Assembly: GCA_028716975.1 (NCBI GenBank)
Contig: JAQUOU010000010.1
Location: forward strand, 1 to 64,000
Direction of reading: 5' to 3'
DNA from: Methylobacter sp.
GTDB lineage: Bacteria; Pseudomonadota; Gammaproteobacteria; Methylococcales; Methylomonadaceae
Length of the DNA stretch: 64,000 nucleotides
This document shows, in pieces, positions 19,775 through 29,341 of the stretch (position 1 is its first letter; each line of letters starts with the position of its first letter). Below the pieces are notes generated by a model that was not told the origin of the DNA, did no database searches, and was given only the letters and a program-made list of their open reading frames with translations. The position numbers and the translations under genes were made by a program.

Positions 19775-19920
19775 CGGTAAGCCGTTCGTGCTGAGCCCTT
19801 GGTCTACGCTCAGGAGAGACCCTTCGATAAACTCAGGAGAGCCTTGTCGAAGCATAAATAGCTTGCCGCTACGGGGTGGGATTTTTCCGTCTATCCTTCG
19901 ACAAGCTCAGGGTGAACGGA
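19775..19920. repeat. Second locus of the CTTCGACAAGCTCAG palindromic repeat
   Basis: Several copies and inverted copies of the short module seen in the 15.6-kb element: GCCGTTCGTGCTGAGCCCTT at about 19781, CAGGAGAGCCTTGTCGAAGC near 19835-19855, and CCTTCGACAAGCTCAGGGTG at 19895-19914. I see no clear outer inverted repeat here, so this is probably a fragmentary or nested copy. It has no reading frame. Confidence 0.6.
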
Positions 19921-19969
19921 AAAATTTTCTCGTCACCCAATCGGTAAGTTAATTTTAGCCATATCCTAA

Positions 19970-20236
19970 TTCTACTTTGTCAGATTTGCTCAAGACCGCC
20001 ATGCCCGCCGGGAAGCGGGCATCCAGTGCCATGGATGGTAAGCTCAAATCCGTCCATGGCGTCTGGATTCATGCGTGGCTTTCCTGCCCCGCACCCCAAC
20101 GGGGTAAATGCCAATCCGCTCCTGGCGAATTGGTCCGGCACAAATTCGTTTGGAACGAATGTGCATTTACCCCAAGGGCGTCAGACAGGAGTGCCTGACG
20201 GAATGACGATGTTTTTTCATAATCTGACAAGTAGAA
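19970..20236. repeat. MITE-like element carrying a 78-bp shared module
   Basis: The outer ends TTCTACTTTGTCAGATT (19970-19986) and AATCTGACAAGTAGAA (20221-20236) are inverted repeats with a one-base gap. Positions 20063-20140 hold a 78-bp module found again at 29175-29252 at 71 of 78 positions. The element stops about 40 bases before the mgtA start, so the transporter's leader is short. Confidence 0.65.
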
Positions 20237-20277
20237 CTAAGCTAATATTTATCAAATAGCTTCACTATCATACCTAT

Positions 20278-22821
20278 ATGACAACCACTGCAAAACCCGA
20301 TACCACTATACCCCGCAGTACATTCTGGAGCATTTCCGCTGACCAGCAACTTAAGCTGCTGGCTGCAACGCCTCAAGGTCTGGCCAATGAAGAAGCAAAT
20401 CGGCGCATAAAGCGCTATGGCGCCAACCGACTGAATAATAAAAAGCAAACGGGAAACCTGCGGCTGTTTTTAGCCCAGTTTAAAAGTTCGATTATCCTGA
20501 TTCTGCTTTTTGCCACGGGTTTGTCATTCTATTTACATGATCAGGTGGATGCGACGATCATTTTAACGATTGTGCTGATTAGCGGCTTGTTAGGATTCTG
20601 GCAGGAAAAAGGTGCGGCAAGCGCCATAGAAAAGTTGCTGGCGATCGTGCAAATTAAGGTTAGCGTGCTTAGAGGCGGCGCTGCAAGGGAGATTGCCGCT
20701 GAAAACCTGATCCCCGGCGATATAGTATTGCTCAAGGCCGGCGACGTGATTCCGGGAGATTGCCTGATTCTTGAATCGGATAACCTGTTTATTGATGAAG
20801 CCATACTGACCGGAGAGACTTATCCGGTCGAAAAACTGCCCGGCGTGCTGCCTGCAGATACCGCCTTAAGCCGGCGCACCAATGCCTTGTGGATGGGAAC
20901 GCATGTGCAGAGCGGCGCGGCGACAGCGCTGGTGGTTGCGACCGGGCAAACCACCGAATTCGGCAAACTGTCCCTGCGCATCAAGTTAAAAGCGCCTGAA
21001 ACCGAGTTTGAACGCGGCATCAGACGCTTTGGCTATCTGCTGATGGAAATCACGCTGATACTGGTTATGCTGATTTTTGCCGTGAATGTCTATCTTGAAA
21101 AAGCGGTGCTGGATTCGTTTTTATTCGCGCTGGCGCTGGCCGTAGGCTTAACGCCGCAATTATTGCCGGCAATCATCAGTATTAATCTCGCTCACGGCGC
21201 CAAGCGCATGGCTGAAAAGAAAGTCATTGTCAAGCAATTGGCCTCAATCGAGAATTTCGGCAGTATGAATGTGCTGTGTTCGGATAAAACCGGCACATTG
21301 ACGGAAGGCTCCGTAGAAATGCACGGCGCGCTTGATCTGTCCGGCAATACCAGCGATAAGGTTTCATTGTACGCCTACCTGAATTCTGTTTATGAAACCG
21401 GATTCAGTAATCCCATTGACGAAGCAATCAGGCAATATCGGCAGTTCGATTTAAAAGACTGCGAAAAACTGGCGGAAATTCCTTATGATTTTTACCGCAA
21501 ACGGTTAAGCCTGTTAGTTTCCAAACAGGGCGAAAACATTTTAATCACCAAAGGCGCTTTGACCAATATACTGGCCGCCTGTTCTGAAGCGGAAAATGCT
21601 GATGGCGCGCTGATGCCTATAGCGTCGGCAAATGATCAAATCCGGCAGCGTTATGAAGATTTCAGCCGCCAGGGATTTCGCACCCTGGGGCTTGCTTATA
21701 AACCGATGGATTCCCAGGCACGGCTTGATAAGACGGATGAAGCCGGCATGCGATTTTTAGGCTTTTTGTTATTTTTTGATCCGCCCAAGGCGGACTGTGC
21801 CGAGACGATCAAGCAACTGCGCGAATTAGGGGTAACACTCAAAATTATTACCGGCGATAATCGCCTGGTCGCAGCTACGGTCAGCAAACAATTGGGGCTG
21901 GCAGAACATGAAATATTGACCGGCCCGGAAATTCAGCAAATGAGCGATCCGGCTTTGATCAATAAAGTGGTGGATGTCGATTTATTTGCCGAAGTCGAGC
22001 CTAACCAGAAAGAACGCATTATCATAGCCCTAAAAAAAGCCGGTTTCGTCGTTGGTTACATGGGCGACGGCATTAACGATGTATCGGCGCTGCATGCCGC
22101 CGATGTCGGTATTTCCGTCGAAAGCGCCGCTGATATCGCCAAAGAAACGGCTCAAATTGTGCTATTGGAAAAAGATCTGGCCGTGCTGGTGCACGGAGTT
22201 CGTGAGGGACGGATTACCTTCGCCAATACGCTGAAATACGTCTTTATGGCAACCAGTTCCAACTTCGGCAACATGTTCAGCATGGCGGGCGCATCGTTAT
22301 TCCTGCCGTTTCTGCCGTTACTGCCCAAGCAAATCCTGTTGACCAACTTGCTGACTGATTTCCCGGAAATGACTATCGCCTCGGATAATGTCGATGCTGA
22401 AATGGTCTCGCAGCCCAGGCGCTGGGATATTAAGTTCATCCGTAAATTCATGATCACCTTTGGCATCGTCAGTTCGCTGTTCGATTATATGACGTTCGGC
22501 TTGCTGTTGCTGCTGGATGTTCCTGTAGAACAATTTCGCACTGCCTGGTTTCTGGAGTCCGTAGTTTCGGCTGCATTGATCGTCTTTGTGGTGCGTAGCA
22601 GGAGCTCTCTTTTTAAAAGCCGGCCGGGCAAATATCTGGTTGCCGCAACGCTTATTATCGTTACTATCACCATAGCTTTGCCCTACACGCCCATTGCGCA
22701 TTTAATAGGTTTTCAGCCATTGCCGATTTCGTTACTGGCTTTGCTGGGAATAATTGTTGTGCTTTACCTTGCTACAGCGGAGCTTGCAAAACACATTTTT
22801 TACCGGCTGGTAAAAATGTAA
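20278..22821 (+). CDS. mgtA: Magnesium-translocating P-type ATPase (MgtA/MgtB type)
   Basis: An 847-residue P-type ATPase. The phosphorylated aspartate is D336 in CSDKTGTLTEG; the actuator motif reads LTGETYPVEK (usually TGES); the hinge is MGDGINDVSALHAADVGISVESA. The segment NFGNMFSMAGASLFLPFLPLLPKQILLTN and LTDFPEMTIA are typical of the MgtA subgroup (P3B). About ten membrane helices are expected, with an N-terminal cation-ATPase domain. It imports magnesium using ATP. There is little room for a long Mg-sensing leader: a MITE-like repeat ends about 40 bases upstream. Confidence 0.9.
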   Translation: MTTTAKPDTTIPRSTFWSISADQQLKLLAATPQGLANEEANRRIKRYGANRLNNKKQTGNLRLFLAQFKSSIILILLFATGLSFYLHDQVDATIILTIVLISGLLGFWQEKGAASAIEKLLAIVQIKVSVLRGGAAREIAAENLIPGDIVLLKAGDVIPGDCLILESDNLFIDEAILTGETYPVEKLPGVLPADTALSRRTNALWMGTHVQSGAATALVVATGQTTEFGKLSLRIKLKAPETEFERGIRRFGYLLMEITLILVMLIFAVNVYLEKAVLDSFLFALALAVGLTPQLLPAIISINLAHGAKRMAEKKVIVKQLASIENFGSMNVLCSDKTGTLTEGSVEMHGALDLSGNTSDKVSLYAYLNSVYETGFSNPIDEAIRQYRQFDLKDCEKLAEIPYDFYRKRLSLLVSKQGENILITKGALTNILAACSEAENADGALMPIASANDQIRQRYEDFSRQGFRTLGLAYKPMDSQARLDKTDEAGMRFLGFLLFFDPPKADCAETIKQLRELGVTLKIITGDNRLVAATVSKQLGLAEHEILTGPEIQQMSDPALINKVVDVDLFAEVEPNQKERIIIALKKAGFVVGYMGDGINDVSALHAADVGISVESAADIAKETAQIVLLEKDLAVLVHGVREGRITFANTLKYVFMATSSNFGNMFSMAGASLFLPFLPLLPKQILLTNLLTDFPEMTIASDNVDAEMVSQPRRWDIKFIRKFMITFGIVSSLFDYMTFGLLLLLDVPVEQFRTAWFLESVVSAALIVFVVRSRSSLFKSRPGKYLVAATLIIVTITIALPYTPIAHLIGFQPLPISLLALLGIIVVLYLATAELAKHIFYRLVKM

Positions 22822-22867
22822 AATGCATGACTTTAAGAGAAGGTGTGAGAGTTCATTCTGATCGGGA

Positions 22868-22925
22868 CAGCCCGTATGGTTCAGCTTGGTAGAGTGCCTG
22901 TGAAATCAGGGCAAGGTCAAACAAG
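22868..22925 (+). other. tRNA-like relic
   Basis: The stretch resembles the 5' half of a tRNA: a D-arm reading TATGGTTCAGCTTGGTAGAG followed by a CCTG/CAGG anticodon-like stem. The anticodon loop has the wrong size, no TTCGA T-arm follows, and the acceptor strands do not pair. I read it as a decayed tRNA or chance. The remainder of 22822-23126 holds nothing else I recognise. Confidence 0.3.
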
Positions 22926-23126
22926 AATGTGACTCGCCAAACTAAGCATAGAGCCTTGATATATTATTTAGCGAACTGCGCGGGTTATCACTCAAGCCTC
23001 AATAGCTTTTTACAGTGCGGACAATGGTGCAGTGTTGCTATTCTTATTATTTGACACATTCTATTAACACCTTTACTTTAGGCTGCTTTTAACCTTCACT
23101 TATATTTTGGTTTCTGAAGAGCTGTA

Positions 23127-24311
23127 ATGGAACAATTTCACAGAATAAGCCGTTTACCACCCTACGTTTTTAATATTGTTAATGAGCTTAAAGCTAAAGC
23201 GCGAGCGGCGGGCGAGGATATCATCGATTTTGGCATGGGTAATCCTGACCAGCCGACGCCCTTGCATATTGTTAATAAAATGCTTGAAGCGACCAAGCGG
23301 GAAGATACTCATCGCTATTCGGTTTCCAAGGGGATTCCCAGGTTAAGAAAAGCTATCTGCAACTGGTATAAAAAGCGGTTTAATGTTGACCTGGACCCGG
23401 AAACCGAAGCCATTGTCACCATCGGTTCAAAAGAAGGTCTGGCGCATTTGGCGTTAGCGACGCTAGGCCCGGGCGATATCGTGCTGGTGCCGAATCCCGC
23501 TTATCCCATACATCCTTATGGCGTGGTCATTGCCGGCGCGGATGTCCGGCATGTTCCGCTGGTTCCCGGCGTCGATTTCTTTGATGAACTGCATAAAGCC
23601 ATTATTGAATCATGGCCCAAACCGAAAATGCTGATTCTTAATTTTCCCGGCAATCCAACTTGTCAGTGCGTGGAGCTGGATTTTTTTGAAAAAATCGTTG
23701 CCGTAGCCAAAGAACACAAAATCTGGGTGGTGCAGGATATTGCCTATGCCGATCTTGTTTTTGACGGCTACAAAGCACCCTCGATTCTTCAGCTGGAAGG
23801 CGCGAAAGATATAGCGGTGGAATTTTTTTCCTTATCCAAAAGCTACAATATGCCCGGCTGGCGGGTAGGTTTCATGTGCGGCAACAAAGAACTGGTTGCA
23901 GCCCTGGCGCGTATCAAATCCTATCTGGATTACGGTACGTTTACGCCTATCCAGATTGCTGCGATTACAGCATTAGAAGGCCCGCAGGACTGCGTGGCTG
24001 AAATCGCCGATATGTACAGGAAAAGACGGGATGTATTGTGTGATGGATTAACCGCAGCGGGATGGCCGGTTAAAAAACCGAAAGCGACCATGTTTGTCTG
24101 GGCGCCGATTCCTGCGGCCTACAAAGTCATGGGTTCGCTTGAGTTTTCCAAGAAATTGCTGGCGGAGGCGAAAGTGGCTGTTTCTCCGGGAATCGGCTTT
24201 GGCCAGTATGGCGACGATCATGTCAGGTTCGGCCTGATTGAAAATGAGCACAGGACGCGGCAGGCCATTCGCGGTATCCGCAATATGATGAAAAAAGACA
24301 ACGTTGTATAA
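23127..24311 (+). CDS. alaC: Alanine transaminase AlaC (class I/II aminotransferase)
   Basis: A 394-residue PLP enzyme starting [22 protein letters not shown], the characteristic AlaC/YfdZ N-terminus. Landmarks are [19 protein letters not shown], and the PLP lysine in [16 protein letters not shown]. It converts pyruvate plus glutamate to alanine and 2-oxoglutarate. It lies directly ahead of hom and thrC on the same strand, in an arrangement seen in other gammaproteobacteria, and is probably transcribed with them. Confidence 0.92.
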   Translation: MEQFHRISRLPPYVFNIVNELKAKARAAGEDIIDFGMGNPDQPTPLHIVNKMLEATKREDTHRYSVSKGIPRLRKAICNWYKKRFNVDLDPETEAIVTIGSKEGLAHLALATLGPGDIVLVPNPAYPIHPYGVVIAGADVRHVPLVPGVDFFDELHKAIIESWPKPKMLILNFPGNPTCQCVELDFFEKIVAVAKEHKIWVVQDIAYADLVFDGYKAPSILQLEGAKDIAVEFFSLSKSYNMPGWRVGFMCGNKELVAALARIKSYLDYGTFTPIQIAAITALEGPQDCVAEIADMYRKRRDVLCDGLTAAGWPVKKPKATMFVWAPIPAAYKVMGSLEFSKKLLAEAKVAVSPGIGFGQYGDDHVRFGLIENEHRTRQAIRGIRNMMKKDNVV

Positions 24312-24353
24312 TAAATAGATTTATTCAGCAAAATACTTTGGCAGGAGTGGGAT

Positions 24354-25664
24354 TTGAAACCGGTAAAAGTGGGTGTTTTAGGATTGGGTACGGTCGGCGG
24401 CGGCACCGTCAATGTGTTGAAACGCAATGCGCAAGAAATAGCCCGCCGGGCAGGGCGGGAAATTATTATCACCCATGCATCGGCAAGGGATTTAAGCCGC
24501 GAGCGTATTTGCCCTACCGAAGGCATTGTTTTAACCGCAGATCCGTTGACGATAATCAATGATCCGGAAATCGACATCATTGTGGAATTGATCGGCGGCG
24601 ATACCTTAGCCAAGGAGCTGGTCTTAAAAGCCATTGCCAATAACAAGCATGTGGTGACCGCCAATAAAGCGCTTATCGCCCTGCACGGCAACGAGATTTT
24701 TGCCAAAGCCAGCGCTCAAGGGGTCATTGTCGCTTTTGAAGCCGCTGTTGCTGGCGGCATTCCCCTTATTAAAGCCATTCGCGAAGGTTTAAGCGGTAAT
24801 CAGATTCAGTGGCTGGCCGGCATTATTAACGGCACGGGTAATTTTATCCTGACCGAAATGCGCGATAAAGGCCGGGATTTTTCTGATGTATTGGCCGAAG
24901 CGCAAGCCTTGGGCTACGCCGAAGCCGATCCGGCTTTTGATGTGGAAGGTATCGATGCAGGCCACAAGTTAACTATTTTGGCTTCAATCGCCTTCGGCAT
25001 ACCCTTGCAGTTTGACAAAGTTTTTACTGAAGGCATTACCCGCATTACCAAAGTGGATGTCGAGTATGCGGAGCAACTGGGTTACCGGATCAAGCATCTG
25101 GGTATTGCCCGCAAAACCCCGGAAGGCATTGAATTAAGAGTCCATCCTACGCTGATCCCGGAACGCAGGCTGATTGCCAATGTTAACGGCGTCATGAATG
25201 CCGTGCTGGTTAAAGGCGATGCGGTAGGCGCAACTTTATATTATGGCGCCGGAGCAGGCGCCGATCCTACGGCGTCCGCCGTAGTGGCGGATATAATCGA
25301 TGTGACCAGGGCGCTGACAAGCGATCCCGAAAACCGCGTGCCGCATTTGGCTTTCCAGGCCGATTCCCTGGCAGACATCCCGGTATTGTCTTCAGATCAA
25401 TTCAAAACGTCATACTACCTGCGCCTTAATGCGGAAGATAAACCGGGGGTTTTAGCGGATGTCACCAAAATTCTTGCCGCTCACCACATCAGCATTGAAG
25501 CTATTATTCAGAAGGAACCGCTGGAAAATGAAACCGCCGTGCCGATTATCATGCTGACGCAGATCACGCCTGAAAAGGAAATGAATGCGGCCATCGCTGA
25601 AATCGAAGCCTTGAAAACCGTTGCCGGAAAAGTCAACCGAATCCGCCTGGAAACTTTAGGATAA
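24354..25664 (+). CDS. hom: Homoserine dehydrogenase
   Basis: A 436-residue enzyme reducing aspartate semialdehyde to homoserine. The NAD(P)-binding loop is GVLGLGTVGGGTV near residue 7; the catalytic segment NGTGNFILTEMRDKG...EAQALGYAEADPAFDVEGIDAGHK is present; and a C-terminal ACT domain (YYLRLNAEDKPGVLADVTKILAAHHIS) should bind threonine for feedback control. It starts at TTG 24354, preceded by GCAGGAG at good spacing; no ATG fits the N-terminus. It lies 8 bases before thrC. Confidence 0.95.
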   Translation: MKPVKVGVLGLGTVGGGTVNVLKRNAQEIARRAGREIIITHASARDLSRERICPTEGIVLTADPLTIINDPEIDIIVELIGGDTLAKELVLKAIANNKHVVTANKALIALHGNEIFAKASAQGVIVAFEAAVAGGIPLIKAIREGLSGNQIQWLAGIINGTGNFILTEMRDKGRDFSDVLAEAQALGYAEADPAFDVEGIDAGHKLTILASIAFGIPLQFDKVFTEGITRITKVDVEYAEQLGYRIKHLGIARKTPEGIELRVHPTLIPERRLIANVNGVMNAVLVKGDAVGATLYYGAGAGADPTASAVVADIIDVTRALTSDPENRVPHLAFQADSLADIPVLSSDQFKTSYYLRLNAEDKPGVLADVTKILAAHHISIEAIIQKEPLENETAVPIIMLTQITPEKEMNAAIAEIEALKTVAGKVNRIRLETLG

Positions 25665-25672
25665 ATAAAAAC

Positions 25673-26767
25673 ATGTCTACGCATAAACGCTACACCGGTT
25701 TAATTGAACATTACAGAAACCGCCTGCCGGTCAGTGAAACTACCCGCTTGATCAGTCTGGGAGAAGGCAATACGCCGCTGATCCAGCTCCGGAATATTCC
25801 GCGGTTGACAGGAAAAGACATTGATATCTATGTCAAGTTTGAAGGCTTAAATCCTACCGGATCATTTAAGGATCGCGGCATGACAATGGCCGTAACCAAA
25901 GCCGTGGAAGCGGGCAGCCAGGCGATTATCTGCGCCTCAACCGGCAATACTTCGGCCTCTGCCGCCGCCTATGCGGTACGCGCGGGTATTAAGGCATTCG
26001 TATTGATACCCGACGGTAAAATTGCCCGGGGCAAACTGGCGCAAACATTAATGTACGGCGCTGAAATCATCCAGATTAACGGCAATTTTGACAAAGGCAT
26101 GGCGCTGGTTAAAGAAGTCGCCGACCATGCGCCGGTAACCATCGTCAACTCCATCAATCCGTTTAGAATTGATGGGCAAAAAACCGCGGCCTTTGAAATT
26201 GTCGACGAACTCGGTGATGCGCCTGACTATCACTGCCTGCCGGTCGGCAATGCCGGCAATATTACCGCCTACTGGAAAGGCTATAAGGAATATTCAACCG
26301 ATTCCGAAACCCATAAAGCAGTCACCCGCAAGCGCCCCATCATGTGCGGCTATCAGGCAGCAGGCGCAGCGCCTTTCGTGGCCAGCAAGATGATTGATAA
26401 TCCCGAAACGCTCGCTACCGCCATACGCATCGGCCATCCCCAATCCTGGGATTTGGCCTGGACTGCACAAAAAGAATCCGGCGGCTGGTTCGACAAGTTT
26501 ACCGATGAGCAGATTCTGGCCGCGCAACGAATGCTGTCTCAACATGAAGGCGTATTTTGCGAACCCGCCTCGGCTACGTCCTTAGCCGGGGCTTTGCACG
26601 ATATCAGCACCGGTAAAATTCCCGAAGGCAGTAAAATCGTCTGCACCTTAACCGGCAACGGCCTGAAAGATCCCGATACCGCCATAAAACAATGCATCGC
26701 CACTCATCCGGTCACGATTGAAGCTGAATTGAAGGCGGTCAAGAAGGCGATTCTGGATTGCCTTTAA
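25673..26767 (+). CDS. thrC: Threonine synthase
   Basis: A 364-residue PLP enzyme converting phosphohomoserine to threonine. The PLP lysine is in NPTGSFKDRGM, and the phosphate-binding loop includes PVGNAGNITAYW; ASTGNTSASAAAYA is also conserved. It is the short threonine synthase class that follows hom in many bacteria. No thrB is in the window, so homoserine kinase must be encoded elsewhere. Confidence 0.95.
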   Translation: MSTHKRYTGLIEHYRNRLPVSETTRLISLGEGNTPLIQLRNIPRLTGKDIDIYVKFEGLNPTGSFKDRGMTMAVTKAVEAGSQAIICASTGNTSASAAAYAVRAGIKAFVLIPDGKIARGKLAQTLMYGAEIIQINGNFDKGMALVKEVADHAPVTIVNSINPFRIDGQKTAAFEIVDELGDAPDYHCLPVGNAGNITAYWKGYKEYSTDSETHKAVTRKRPIMCGYQAAGAAPFVASKMIDNPETLATAIRIGHPQSWDLAWTAQKESGGWFDKFTDEQILAAQRMLSQHEGVFCEPASATSLAGALHDISTGKIPEGSKIVCTLTGNGLKDPDTAIKQCIATHPVTIEAELKAVKKAILDCL

Positions 26768-27042
26768 AATTTAGGGCGGGCTGGTTTTTTTATTGGGGAT
26801 GCTGGAAAATAGGGCAGGGAGGAAGTAATGGTTGAGCGAAATTAAGCGAAGGCTAAGATTCTGCCGCAGTCCTCAAACTCCAAAGCCTTCTGCGGGCAAA
26901 GAGGTGTTTTAGAGCTCTTAAAGATTCTTCTGCCCCGACTACAATTATTCAACCGTCCGGACTTGCAGCGTATCAATCATCTTGTCTTTGACAAGCGCAT
27001 TACTGATAACATGTGTTTGTCGAAACTCACGGTTATCCATTT

Positions 27043-27966
27043 ATGAAAATTGCCATTATCGGAACCGGGCGCGTCGGTTCCAGTATCGCTTACGCCCTGG
27101 TTCTCAAACAGTCTTGCGATCATTTGGTGATTGCCGGCCGCAGCTATGAAAAAGCCAGGGGCGATGCGCTGGACCTGCAACATACCCTGGCTTTTTGCTC
27201 GCGGCCCATGCGCATTGAAGCCTGCGCCAATGAGCAGGTCATGGAAGCGGATATTATTGTTATTACCGCATCGGTGGATTCAGGTGGGGGGAGTTTTACT
27301 TCCCGCCTGCAATTGGGCGAGAAAAATACCGCCATATTCAGGGAGTTGATTCCCATGCTGGCCGCTAATAATCCGAATGCCGTCCTTATTATTGTTACCA
27401 ACCCAGTGGATGCCATGACTTATGCGGCCTCTAAATTATCCGGTTTTTCACCGGATCGGGTGATGGGTGTCGGAACTCTGGTCGATTCCGCCCGATTTCG
27501 TTCCTTGCTGTCACATGAAGAACATATTCATCCGGATGATCTGCGCACCTATATTCTGGGCGAACACGGCCCTAACCAGTTTCCTATATTGAGTAGCGCC
27601 GCAGCGGGCGGAGAACTCATTCGCGATACGCCGCGTCACCGGGAACTGTTTACGCAGGTTATCGAAGCCGGATTTGAGGTTTACCGTCTCAAGGGCTATA
27701 CCAATCATGCCATTGCCACAGCTGCATGCATGGTCATTGAAGCGGTGATTTTCGACGAATACCGGACTATGCCGCTTGCCACCCGGTTTGACGACTGGAT
27801 GGATATTCAAGACAACTGCTTTAGCATTCCTGTAGTGGTTGGCCGCAGCGGCATTATTCGTCATTTGCATCCTGAAATGAATGACGATGAACTGCAAAAC
27901 CTGCAAGCGGCGGCTGCGGCTATTAAAATTGCGATTATTTCGCTCATACCCGACCTTGTTGGTTAA
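27043..27966 (+). CDS. Lactate/malate dehydrogenase family protein, atypical substrate loop
   Basis: A 307-residue protein from ATG 27043 (MKIAIIGTGRVGSSIAYALV), where the Rossmann motif starts; the frame is open to an ATG at 27013. Family residues: TNPVDAMTY, VDSARFR with the catalytic aspartate/arginine, and the catalytic histidine in LGEHGPNQFP. The mobile loop that decides lactate or malate reads SVDSGGGSFTSR instead of the usual short loop with Gln or Arg, and is about two residues longer. The substrate therefore cannot be assigned. It is a single gene. Confidence 0.78.
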   Translation: MKIAIIGTGRVGSSIAYALVLKQSCDHLVIAGRSYEKARGDALDLQHTLAFCSRPMRIEACANEQVMEADIIVITASVDSGGGSFTSRLQLGEKNTAIFRELIPMLAANNPNAVLIIVTNPVDAMTYAASKLSGFSPDRVMGVGTLVDSARFRSLLSHEEHIHPDDLRTYILGEHGPNQFPILSSAAAGGELIRDTPRHRELFTQVIEAGFEVYRLKGYTNHAIATAACMVIEAVIFDEYRTMPLATRFDDWMDIQDNCFSIPVVVGRSGIIRHLHPEMNDDELQNLQAAAAAIKIAIISLIPDLVG

Positions 27967-28208
27967 TCCTTTTGAAAAATTAACCAACAAATGGAAGAAA
28001 CAGGGCGTAAAGACCACTCTGGGCAATTACTTTTTTCTGGATGGAATGTTGAAATTATCGTCTAATAGCACCTATCCGGCGCGCTGAGATGAGGCCGTTT
28101 TTTCTCATCGGTTTTCATAGCCGCGCACGGTTAGTCGGTACATCAGCAACAACAATGTCATCGATACGTTGTTTCAATCAAAATTTTTAAAGACCAAGGA
28201 GAATCAAC

Positions 28209-28868
28209 ATGTCACTGCGAATCAACGATGAAGCTCCAAATTTCACTGCCAATACAACTCAAGGCGCTATTAACTTTCATGAGTGGATTGGCGACGGCTG
28301 GGCGATATTATTTTCCCATCCTAAAGACTTTACGCCGGTATGCACAACGGAATTGGGCTACATGGCAAAACTGGAACCTGAGTTTAAAAAACGGAACTGT
28401 AAAATTATCGGCTTAAGCATAGACCCGGTCGATAATCACTCAAAATGGGCAGCGGACATTGAAGAGACACAAGGCTATGCGGTTAACTATCCAATCATCG
28501 GCGATAGCGACCTGGCTGTAGCAAAGCTTTACAACATGTTGCCAGCCGAAGAAAGCGGCACGTCAGAAGGCCGCACCGCGGCCACCAATGCAACGGTGCG
28601 TTCTGTTTTTATCATTGGCCCGGACAAAAAAATCAAGCTTATGCTTACCTACCCTATGACCACAGGCCGTAACTTTGATGAAATCCTGCGGGTGCTGGAT
28701 TCAATGCAGTTAACTGCCAAACATAAGGTTGCTACGCCGGTTAATTGGAAAGATGGTGACGATGTCATCATCGTACCGTCGGTATCCGATGATGAGGCAA
28801 AAGGAATATATCCGCAAGGCTGGAAAACGCTTAAGCCGTATCTACGTTTAGTTAAACAGCCTCGTTAA
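28209..28868 (+). CDS. 1-Cys peroxiredoxin (Prx6 type)
   Basis: A 219-residue thiol peroxidase that reduces hydrogen peroxide and organic peroxides. The peroxidatic cysteine is in DFTPVCTTELG near residue 47, with no resolving cysteine in the usual C-terminal position. The long C-terminal half (ATNATVRSVFIIGPDKKIKLMLTYPMTTGRNFDEILRV) is typical of Prx6. A strong AAGGAG ribosome site precedes it. No reductase partner is adjacent. Confidence 0.92.
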   Translation: MSLRINDEAPNFTANTTQGAINFHEWIGDGWAILFSHPKDFTPVCTTELGYMAKLEPEFKKRNCKIIGLSIDPVDNHSKWAADIEETQGYAVNYPIIGDSDLAVAKLYNMLPAEESGTSEGRTAATNATVRSVFIIGPDKKIKLMLTYPMTTGRNFDEILRVLDSMQLTAKHKVATPVNWKDGDDVIIVPSVSDDEAKGIYPQGWKTLKPYLRLVKQPR

Positions 28869-28926
28869 AAGAGATTGCAGATAATAATAGATTGCTTCCG
28901 CAGGCTATTACAATAAGTTAGCACAT

Positions 28927-28998
28927 CATTGCCGGCATTTTTTTTCCTCTTCTGCTGCGGAATAAGGTTAGAAGAGGAGGTTTTAAAAGCCGGCAATG
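28927..28998. terminator. Long imperfect hairpin after the peroxiredoxin gene
   Basis: Outer arms CATTGCCGGC (28927-28936) and GCCGGCAATG (28989-28998) and inner arms CCTCTTCT (28946-28953) and AGAAGAGG (28970-28977) form a nested stem about 60 bases after the stop. It could end transcription or be another small repeat element. Confidence 0.4.
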
Positions 28999-29020
28999 AG
29001 ATTTGGATCTTATTAAAGTC

Positions 29021-29319
29021 TTTCCTGATTACTTACAAGTTTCAGCTAAAATTGAAACGATGATTATTCTACGATTTCTGCAAACGGCGTCACCCCGGCA
29101 TGGACCGCCGGGGTCTAGGCTACATGGATGTAAACTCAGCAAATACATGAAGGGGTGAGCCACATCCTTGTGCTCTGGATTCATGCGGGGCTATCCTGCC
29201 CCCCACCCCAATAGGGTAAATGCCCATCCGCTCCTGGCGGATTGGTCCGGCAGTCCATGCCGGTATGAAGGGGCTTAAGGGTTTGCTGCTTCCGCTGAAA
29301 GTTATACGTAATCAGGAAA
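29021..29319. repeat. MITE-like element, second copy of the 78-bp module
   Basis: Outer 26-base inverted ends (29021-29046 and 29294-29319, beginning TTTCCTGATTAC) match at 23 of 26 positions. The interior carries the 78-bp module at 29175-29252 also present at 20063-20140. These ends differ from those of the 20-kb element. It has no reading frame of its own and fills the gap between the peroxiredoxin and SDR genes. Confidence 0.65.
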
Positions 29320-29341
29320 TCTTTTAATTTACTCTGACCTC

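Noticed and set aside
22318..22701. 127-codon minus-strand frame inside mgtA
   Set aside because: It is antisense to a well-conserved P-ATPase region; its openness follows from the codon use of mgtA.
27511..28026. 171-codon minus-strand frame opposite the dehydrogenase gene
   Set aside because: Shadow of the conserved dehydrogenase reading; no start site or family match.
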